Origin: Candidatus Campbelliibacteriota bacterium
GTDB lineage: Bacteria; Patescibacteriota; Minisyncoccia; Phycocordibacterales; GCA-2747955
DNA: 36,753 nt
Direction of reading: 5' to 3'
Assembly (NCBI GenBank): GCA_947311625.1
Contig: CAMZKW010000014.1
Span: forward strand, 1 to 36,753
The notes beneath the pieces were generated by a model that saw only the letters and a program-made list of their open reading frames with translations, ran no database searches and was not told the DNA's origin. The number at the start of each line of letters is the position of its first letter. The stretch's first letter is position 1. This document shows, one piece after another, positions 29,516 through 36,753 of the stretch. Made by a program: the position numbers and the translations under genes.

Positions 29516-30658
29516 ATGTTAGATTTAAAAGCAATTGAATTATTTTTACAAGAAGTAGGAGAAGAAAAAGGTTTAGACAAGGATGAACTTTTCGATGCCA
29601 TTGAAGAGTCAATGGCTGCTGCTTACAAAAGACAATATGGTGACAGGGGGCAAATAATTAGAGCAAAATTAGATAGAGAGACAGGGGAAGTTGATTTTTT
29701 TAGAATTAAAGAGGTTGTTACTTCAGATCAAATAATTACTGAAGAAGAACATGAATCAATGTCAAAGGAAGAATACATGAAGGAGAAAGATGAAAATGGA
29801 AAAACTAAGTTTATTGATGAGAGACATATAATGCTAGACACTGCTATTTTAATAAAATCTGATGCAAAAGCTGGTGATGAGTTAATCTTTGATTTAGAAA
29901 GAAAAGATGATTTTGGAAGGTTGGCTGCCATGTCTGCAAAACAAACAATAAAAAGAAAAATGAGAGAAGTGGAAAGTTCTTACATTAAAAAAGAGTTTGG
30001 TGATTTAGAAGGTGAAATTATTCACGGGAAAGTTTTAAGGGAAGATAATGGAACTTATTATATTGATTTAGGTAAAGCTGAGGCTGTCTTACCATATAAT
30101 GAACAAATAAAAGGTGAAATTTACAAAACAGGTGATAATATAAAAGCATATTTAATGCAGAGTGGTGAAAGTAGAGGGAATATTGAGTTAAGAGTTTCTA
30201 GAACTCATCCTGAATTTTTAAAAAAACTTTTTGAAGTTGAAGTTCCAGAATTGAGAGAGGGGTTAATTGAAATAAAAAAAGTTGTGAGAGAGCCTGGAAA
30301 AAGGTCAAAGGTATCAGTTGAAGAATATACAGATAGTTTAGATCCCGTTGGTACACTTGTTGGTCCGTCTGGTTCAAGAGTTTCAGTAATAACTTCAGAG
30401 TTATCTGGTGAAAAAATAGATATTGTAGAATTTTCTGAAAATGATGAAGAATTTATAAAATCCGCACTTTCTCCAGCTGAAGTGTTAGAGATAAGTGTAA
30501 ATGAGGAAGAAAGAAAGGCCACTGTCGTAGTTCCTCAAGAGCAAATTTCTCTTGCAATTGGGAGAGGAGGACAAAATGCAAGATTAGTTGCAAAACTAAC
30601 TGGATATAAAGTTGATATTCAAACTAACGAAGATAAAAAAGAAGAATTTAAAGATTAA
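29516..30658 (+). CDS. nusA: Transcription termination/antitermination protein NusA
   Basis: A 380-aa protein: N-terminal RNA polymerase-binding domain (MLDLKAIELFLQEVGEEKGL to about 140), S1 domain (GEIIHGKVLREDNGTYYIDLG), KH1 (DPVGTLVGPSGSRVSVI) and KH2 (ISLAIGRGGQNARLVAKLTG). There are no C-terminal acidic repeats, as in most non-proteobacteria. I chose the ATG at 29516 because homologues start at that Met; the in-frame upstream codons would translate the leader hairpin. No TGA codon is present. NusA modulates pausing and termination, and this genome uses many hairpin terminators. rimP and infB, frequent neighbours, are absent. Confidence 0.96.
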   Translation: MLDLKAIELFLQEVGEEKGLDKDELFDAIEESMAAAYKRQYGDRGQIIRAKLDRETGEVDFFRIKEVVTSDQIITEEEHESMSKEEYMKEKDENGKTKFIDERHIMLDTAILIKSDAKAGDELIFDLERKDDFGRLAAMSAKQTIKRKMREVESSYIKKEFGDLEGEIIHGKVLREDNGTYYIDLGKAEAVLPYNEQIKGEIYKTGDNIKAYLMQSGESRGNIELRVSRTHPEFLKKLFEVEVPELREGLIEIKKVVREPGKRSKVSVEEYTDSLDPVGTLVGPSGSRVSVITSELSGEKIDIVEFSENDEEFIKSALSPAEVLEISVNEEERKATVVVPQEQISLAIGRGGQNARLVAKLTGYKVDIQTNEDKKEEFKD

Positions 30659-30689
30659 GAATAAATAAAATCTAAATAAATTAAAGATA

Positions 30690-30735
30690 TAGATTCTGTC
30701 TAATAAAGAAAATTAATAGAAGAATCTATTTTAAA
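30690..30735 (+). terminator. Probable nusA terminator
   Basis: TAGATTCT (30690) pairs with AGAATCTA (30721), followed by TTTTAAAT. The stem is short and AT-rich. Confidence 0.4.
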
Positions 30736-30775
30736 TATTTAAAATCTTTTTTAGATTAAATCCAATATTAAAAAT

Positions 30776-32233
30776 ATGTTAAAAATGAAAAAAAATATGA
30801 AAAATTTAAAGAAAACAAAAATTGTGGCAACAATCGGACCTATTTCAGAATCTGTAGAAATGTTATCTAAATTATCAGATAAAGGGATGAATATAGCTAG
30901 AATTAATTTTTCCCATGGTGACAAGGATGCACTTGTAAAAATTGCAGAAAACATAAAAAAAGCAGAGGAAAAAACTGGGAGAATTATTGGACTAATGCAA
31001 GACTTACAAGGTCCAAAAATAAGAACTGGAGATTTTGTGTCTGGTTCAATAGAATTAAAGGTTGGAAAAAAAGTAGAAATAACTTCTAAAAATATTTTAG
31101 GTACAGCAGATAAATTTACCATAAATGTAAAAACTTTATTTTCAGATACTTCCATTGGAGATAGAATTATTTTGAATGATGGATACCAAGAATTAAAAAT
31201 AGTTTCTAAAAATAAAAAAGAAAAAACTATTATTTCAAAAGTTATATCTGGTGGAAAAATTAAAGATAGGAGAGGTGCTTCTTTTCCAGATTCATCACTT
31301 TCATTTTCTTCTTTAACTAAAAAAGATAAAGAAGATATTGAATGATTTGCTACAAAATATAAACCAGATTTTATTGCATTTTCATTCGTTAAAACTGCTA
31401 AGGATGTTAAGGAATTAAGAAATATCTTAAAGAAAAAAAAACTTAATCCAATGATTATTGCAAAGATGGAAACATCCGAGGGTATCAGAAATTTTGATGA
31501 AATTTTAGAGTTAGTTGATGGTGTTATGGTTGCTAGAGGTGATTTAGGTGTAGAGGTTCCGGCTGAAGAAGTTCCTTTTATACAGAAAGAATTAGTGAGA
31601 AAATGTAATATGGCTGGTAAGCCAGTTATTGTTGCAACTCAAATGCTAGAATCCATGATTGTTAATCCAGTTCCCACAAGAGCTGAAGTTTCAGATATAG
31701 CAAATGCTGTTTTGGATGGTGCAGATGCTATGATGCTTTCAGCTGAAACATCAGTAGGTGTTAACGCATTAAAAGCAGTTGAAATTATGGCTAAAGTTTC
31801 TAGAGAAACTGAAATTGAAATAAAAAGAGATTTAAATAATATAATAGGAAATAAAGGGCTTCCTTTTGAAAATCAGAAAATTTCAGAAATAATTACAAAA
31901 CATGCTGTGAGTGTTGCTGATGAAATAGATACAAAGGCTATGGCTGTTTTTACAGAAAGTGGTTTCACAGCTTTCAATGTATCAAAATTTAGACCAGAAC
32001 AAAATGTTTTTGTTTTTTCTCCAAGCGAGGATGTCTTAAGAAAAATTACTTTATCCTATGGTTTATATCCAGCAAAAACTGATATTGTTAATACAATTTT
32101 AGGAGCAGAAGATTTAGCAAAAGATTTTTTATTAAATGAAAAAATAATAAGAAAAAAAGATAATTTTGTTATTGTTGCAGGAATGCCATTTAGAAATTCT
32201 GGAAGTACAAATATTGTTTATATTTCTGAATAA
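30776..32233 (+). CDS. pyk: Pyruvate kinase
   Basis: A 485-aa protein; one TGA (31343) read as Trp in DIE-W-FATKYKPDFIAFSFV. Converts phosphoenolpyruvate and ADP to pyruvate and ATP. Key regions: KIVATIGP and ARINFSHGD (substrate binding), LQGPKIRTG, the catalytic Lys in IIAKMETSEG with metal ligands Glu and Asp in ARGDLGVEVP, KPVIVATQMLESM and MMLSAETSVG. The C-terminal domain (about 350-485) is typical of bacterial enzymes. A second possible start at Met4 or Met7 cannot be excluded: MLKMKKNMKNLKKTK has three Met codons. No perfect leaderless box is visible. Confidence 0.96.
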
Positions 32234-32235
32234 AA

Positions 32236-32268
32236 TAAAAAGTGGATAAGTATTTCACTTTTTTTTTA
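32236..32268 (+). terminator. pyk terminator
   Basis: AAAAGTG...CACTTTTTTTT hairpin directly after the pyk stop. Confidence 0.65.
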
Positions 32269-32345
32269 TATATATTAATTTAATGAATTGAGGGCCTCGA
32301 CAAATGTGGGTCACTGATTTGTTGTATAAAGTTAGCTGACTATTT

Positions 32346-32376
32346 TTGAAATAAAATAGTAGTTCCAATTTACAAT
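32346..32376 (+). promoter_or_regulatory. Possible promoter of the 32.4-kb small unit
   Basis: TTGAAA, a 19-bp spacer and TACAAT. The TACAAT -10 matches that of the orphan unit at 12149 and differs from the TATAAT used by most genes. The segment 32269-32345 before it holds no recognised gene. Confidence 0.4.
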
Positions 32377-32389
32377 AAAAGGATAAAAG

Positions 32390-32503
32390 ATGAAAAATTT
32401 TAATAAAAATTTTTCTGCAGGAGCAGGGAAGGAGGTGATCTTATCTAAGAAGTATCGATATGCTCAATTAGGAGCATCAGATACTTCATCTCTCTGTCGA
32501 TAA
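32390..32503 (+). CDS. Possible 37-aa peptide in a structured transcript
   Basis: An open frame MKNFNKNFSAGAGKEVILSK to DTSSLCR, preceded by AAAAGGATAAAAG, again AAAGGA-like as before the orphan gene at 12468. It uses GC-richer codons than its neighbours and no Trp. The same stretch folds well: AAAAATTTT/AAAATTTTT (32393) and AAGTATC-ATGCTC / GAGCAT-GATACTT (32449-32485), followed by a strong terminator at 32508, so the transcript may act as an RNA and the frame may be incidental. It contains AAGGAGGTGATC (32429-32440), the exact complement of a canonical 16S 3' tail. Confidence 0.35.
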   Translation: MKNFNKNFSAGAGKEVILSKKYRYAQLGASDTSSLCR

Positions 32504-32507
32504 TTTT

Positions 32508-32546
32508 GGAGAAAGGTATTAGTTGCCTTTCTCCTATTTATTTTTT
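32508..32546 (+). terminator. Terminator of the 32.4-kb unit
   Basis: GGAGAAAGG...CCTTTCTCC (9-bp GC-rich stem, 9-nt loop) followed by a T-rich tract. Confidence 0.75.
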
Positions 32547-32602
32547 ATTAAAAAATAATAGATGAGTTTTTTTTCATAGCTAAAAAAAATAATGAAAAAT
32601 GA

Positions 32603-32608
32603 TATAAT
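32603..32608 (+). promoter_or_regulatory. -10 box of leaderless rsmI
   Basis: TATAAT ends 6 bases before the ATG at 32615. Confidence 0.65.
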
Positions 32609-32614
32609 GTATTC

Positions 32615-33316
32615 ATGCAAGAAGAAAATAAAAAAGGAAAGTTTTATGTTGTAGGAACTCCCATTGGAAATTTAAATGATATGACTTTTAGAGCCATTGA
32701 AGTTTTAAAATCAGTTGATTTTATTTTGACTGAGGACACAAGGGTTTCTGGTAAATTGTTAAAACATTTTGAAATTGATAAAAAAATGTATTCCTATAAT
32801 TCCCATTCCAGTGAGGCAAAATCTGAAAAAATAATGGAAGGATTAGAATCTGGAAAAAATATTGCTCTTATATCAGATGCTGGAACTCCAACAATATCTG
32901 ACCCTGGAGTAAAAATTATTTCAGAATTGAGAGAAAAATTTGAATCAAATATTGAAATTTTACCAGTTCCAGGAGCAACTGCTTTGATATCAGCCATATC
33001 TGTATCTGGTTTTTCAGCTTCAGAATTTGTTTTTTATGGATTTTTACCTCATAAAAAAGGAAGAGAAACTATTTTTAAAGAAATATCAGAATCTAAAAAA
33101 ACTTCAGTATTTTATGAATCACCCCATAGAATTATGAAGGCACTGAACTCTTTAGAAAAATTTTGTGGTCTTGATAGAAAAATATTTATAGCTAGAGAAA
33201 TTACAAAACTTTATGAAGAATCTAGGTGAGGGGATATAGAAGAAGTAAAAAAATATTTTCAAGAAAATGAAAACAAGATAAGGGGGGAATTTGTAATTTG
33301 TGTAAATAAAAAATAG
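32615..33316 (+). CDS. rsmI: 16S rRNA (cytidine-1402 2'-O) methyltransferase RsmI
   Basis: A 233-aa SAM-dependent tetrapyrrole-methylase-type enzyme. Motifs: YVVGTPIGNLNDMTFRAIE-type N-terminus (here VVGTPIGNLNDM), TEDTRVSGKLLKHF, YNSHSSEAKSEKI, ALISDAGTPTISDPG, PVPGATALISAISVSG, FYGFLPHKKG and FYESPHRI; all belong to RsmI. It methylates C1402 in the decoding centre, which tunes start codon choice and fidelity. One TGA (Trp205) lies in ESRWGDIEE. It lies immediately before the 16S rRNA gene, its substrate's gene. The usual C-terminal extension of longer RsmI proteins is absent. Confidence 0.94.
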
Positions 33317-33372
33317 TTCTTTTTTATTTTTTAAATTATATACAAGTTATCCCCATATTTAATAAAATTACT

Positions 33373-33401
33373 TTGACTTTTTTTTTCTTCTAGTGTAAAA
33401 T
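33373..33401 (+). promoter_or_regulatory. 16S rRNA promoter
   Basis: TTGACT, a 17-bp spacer and TAAAAT; predicted start at A33408. Confidence 0.7.
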
Positions 33402-33407
33402 ACTCCT

Positions 33408-33684
33408 ACTTTGAACTTTGAAAAAAGGTAGTTGGGAAAGTGGAAATCTGAACCAGCACAATATATTGTCTACGATTAAATTTTAAAATTATTTTTAATA
33501 ATTTTAAATTTTAATCTAGTTAAAAAATTTCTAAAATAATTTATTATTTTAGAATTATAATTTTTTAACGACCTTGACTACCACCTCTTAGCAGCGGTGG
33601 TAGAATGTACCGAGAAGTAATTTGACGATTGCTTCTCAAATTGGTGAAACAAAAGAAGTTTTTCTTTTGCTTCGTCTATTCAAT
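33408..33684 (+). other. Structured 5' leader of 16S rRNA
   Basis: About 277 nt with a series of hairpins: an AT-rich pair around 33474-33517, GTTAAAAAATT...AATTTTTTAAC (33519-33568), CTACCACC/GGTGGTAG (33579-33604), GAGAAGTAAT/ATTGCTTCTC (33610-33640) and CAAAAG/CTTTTG (33649-33670). These probably guide rRNA folding or RNase processing. No protein gene is seen here. Confidence 0.5.
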
Positions 33685-35253
<1,569 letters not shown>

Positions 35254-35575
35254 AAAGAAGTTGTACATAATTCACTATTTTAGAGAATTGATGTAATTAA
35301 TGGTTGGTTATTACTCTATAGTAATAAGTCTTGATTTTCATAGACTTAAACATGAAAATAGGTTTTGGTTCATATACTTTAGAACTGACATTTGTATTTT
35401 TTCTTACGTGCACTAGGATTAGAAGCGCGACAGAACTCGATTCGAATCAAAAAATACTTAAGTCTTTGAATAGAACGGAGCAAAAGAAAGATTTTTTTAA
35501 AATCTGTTTTTCCAATAAATAGTACATATTCAAAAAGTAGACAATATATTAACTTTTTAAAAGTATAAAGTATGT
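35254..35575 (+). other. 16S rRNA trailer, no gene recognised
   Basis: This holds a perfect hairpin TTATTACT-CTAT-AGTAATAA (35309-35328) and a hairpin AGATTTT...AAATCT near 35490. A 63-codon open frame at 35331 has no homology-like features. A tRNA-like TTCGAAT occurs at 35442 but no cloverleaf can be built. No anti-Shine-Dalgarno CCTCC occurs here either. Confidence 0.5.
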
Positions 35576-35606
35576 AAAAATTAGGTCAAAAGCCTGATTT
35601 TTTATT
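35576..35606 (+). terminator. Terminator of 16S transcript
   Basis: AAAAATTAGG / CCTGATTTTT with a 7-nt loop, followed by T residues. It implies that the 16S gene is a single-gene transcription unit. Confidence 0.7.
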
Positions 35607-35642
35607 TGTATTGTATAATTTTATATTAAATTGATTCTATGT

Positions 35643-35648
35643 TATAAT
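35643..35648 (+). promoter_or_regulatory. -10 box of leaderless ABC exporter gene
   Basis: TATAAT ends 6 bases before the ATG at 35655; this decides that start over the in-frame upstream codon at 35631. Confidence 0.65.
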
Positions 35649-35654
35649 GTCAAA

Positions 35655-36753
35655 ATGTTAAATCTTTTTAAGAAAAAAGAAAAAAAAAATGTGGAAAAAG
35701 AAAATATATCTTTTAATTTAGGATTAAAAAGATTAATTTTGGAAATAAGAAGAAGAAAAAAAGATTTTATAATTTTATTTATTGCAGCTACCTTAATATC
35801 TCTAGGTGATTCAATGACTAAAATGTTTTTAGGAAAAGCTATAGATGGAATGATTAGCAATGATGTGATAGATATTTTTAGTCTTAATATAAAAGAAGGC
35901 TATTACTATGCCAGTATATTTTTATTTGTATTAATTACTGATATTATATCATCAACATTTTTATGAAAATATTATGATCCGATGATTTCATTTAAGGTAT
36001 ATAAATCATATGTGTTTGAGACTTTTTCAAAAGTTTTAGAATACCCAGTTTCTTTTTATAAAAAAGAAGGTTTGGGTAAAGTGAGTTATTCTGTCACAAA
36101 TGGTGGGGAAACTATTTCTACTGGAATTGAGTCAATAGGTAATGTATTCGTGATGCCTATGATGATAATAATGAATTTATTATTGCTTTTTTTAGTGTCT
36201 ACAGAGATATTTTTATTATCAATTGTAGGGTTTGTAATTTATGTTTTAATATTCATATTTTCAAAAAAAACTCTTGCAGTTTTAGAAGATAAAAATAATG
36301 ATAAGAGAAAAGAAGTTTCCGAATCTATTATAGAAAAATTAAATTTAATTTTTGAAGTAAAGAAAAATAATAAAGAAAAAAAGGAGATAGAATATTTTTA
36401 TCATGAAAAATTAGAAGAGCAAAATAAAACTTTTTATAATAAAATTATTTTTGGATTGAAGATGGGATTTTCTAGAGATATAATTTATATATTTACTTTA
36501 GGAGGGTCTCTATTTCTGTCAGTTTATTTATATGAAAAAAACTATATAACTATTGGTGAAATTGCATCAGTAAATATGTATGTGATGTATCTTAATTGAA
36601 ATTATGATTGATTAGTTAGAACTTTAGATACTATGATTAAAAATTTAACCGTGGTTGGCGACACTGAAAAACTACTACTCCAAACTCCAGAAAACTATGA
36701 CAAAGATAAAAAATCAAAAAAGGTGGAAGGAGAAATAGAATTCAAAAATCTAG
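35655..36753 (+). CDS. ABC exporter, membrane plus ATPase half-transporter (partial)
   Basis: The first 366 codons are in the window; the 3' end is cut. After a short basic N-terminus come hydrophobic segments typical of an ABC exporter membrane domain (for example IILFIAATLISLGDS, VFVMPMMIIMNLLLLF, IFTLGGSLFLSVYLY) and coupling-helix-like stretches (YPVSFYKKEGLGKVS). The last bases, encoding VEGEIEFKNL, match the first strand of the nucleotide-binding domain in MsbA-like exporters, so the ATPase follows outside the window. Three or more TGA codons encode Trp (for example STFL-W-KYYD). The substrate cannot be told. Confidence 0.85.

Noticed and set aside
35436-35452. tRNA suggested by a TTCGAAT T-loop-like motif
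   Set aside because: Flanking bases cannot form a 5-bp T stem or an acceptor stem, and no anticodon arm could be built.
35331-35522. 63-codon ORF in the 16S trailer
   Set aside because: No ATG with a leaderless box, no domain-like content, and it lies within the rRNA transcript.

Overview
The window is AT-rich DNA from a small-genome bacterium that is most likely a member of the Candidate Phyla Radiation (Patescibacteria), probably Parcubacteria-like. I base this on the style of the 16S rRNA gene (for example the CAGCAGCAGCGG form of the 530 loop, a short rRNA body and a large hairpin insertion), on type IV pseudopilins next to FtsW/RodA, FtsE/FtsX, RmuC and an excalibur-domain protein, and on phosphoketolase plus pyruvate kinase. 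Phylum placement is inference and needs a tree.

Three properties change how everything here must be read. (1) UGA is a sense codon. Nearly every long gene is broken by in-frame TGA under the standard code. In rpoB, rpoC, ftsX, xfp and pyk the TGA codons fall where homologues have tryptophan, so the code is UGA=Trp, not the UGA=Gly of Gracilibacteria/Absconditabacteria. All coordinates below use UGA=Trp. (2) The 16S 3' end has lost the anti-Shine-Dalgarno core: after helix 45 the tail reads GGATTATTTCA instead of GGATCACCTCCTT. (3) Matching this, genes lack Shine-Dalgarno sites. Fourteen genes have a TATAAT/TAAAAT box ending exactly 6 (12 cases) or 7 (2 cases) bases before the ATG, which puts the expected transcription start on the start codon: leaderless mRNAs.

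Layout. 1-560: a pseudopilin gene. 636-2490: a decayed IS3-type element with an IS30-type transposase remnant inside its terminal repeats. 2498-9223: prmC (minus), khpA, ftsW, rodA, a large surface protein, glutaredoxin (minus) and an ATP-grasp-like protein. 9250-11576: a four-gene minor pseudopilin operon. 11690-12004: rplU. 12054-12740: perfect palindromes, a strong promoter, a structured RNA-like leader and an orphan 79-codon gene using only TGG for Trp. 12800-19882: rpoB-rpoC. 19942-20672: a hidden 40-aa gene and a 115-aa membrane/coiled-coil gene around a 260-bp region of hairpins and operator-like palindromes. 20711-23077: phosphoketolase, whose last 118 bp are repeated at 23681 with small genes between the copies. 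23838-24957 (minus): a PD-(D/E)XK nuclease-like gene overlapping a small unknown gene. 25056-29223: rmuC, ftsE-ftsX, an excalibur protein and an ATP-cone nuclease. 29222-29376: a candidate minus-strand rod-like small RNA. 29516-33316: nusA, pyk, a small structured unit and rsmI. 33373-35602: a lone 16S rRNA transcription unit. 35655-36753: an ABC exporter gene that runs off the end.

Functionally the window covers transcription (RpoB, RpoC, NusA), translation (16S, L21, RsmI, PrmC, KhpA), cell wall growth and division (FtsW, RodA, FtsE, FtsX), type IV pilus-like surface structures and fermentative energy metabolism (phosphoketolase, pyruvate kinase). No tRNA, 23S, 5S or CRISPR array was recognised.
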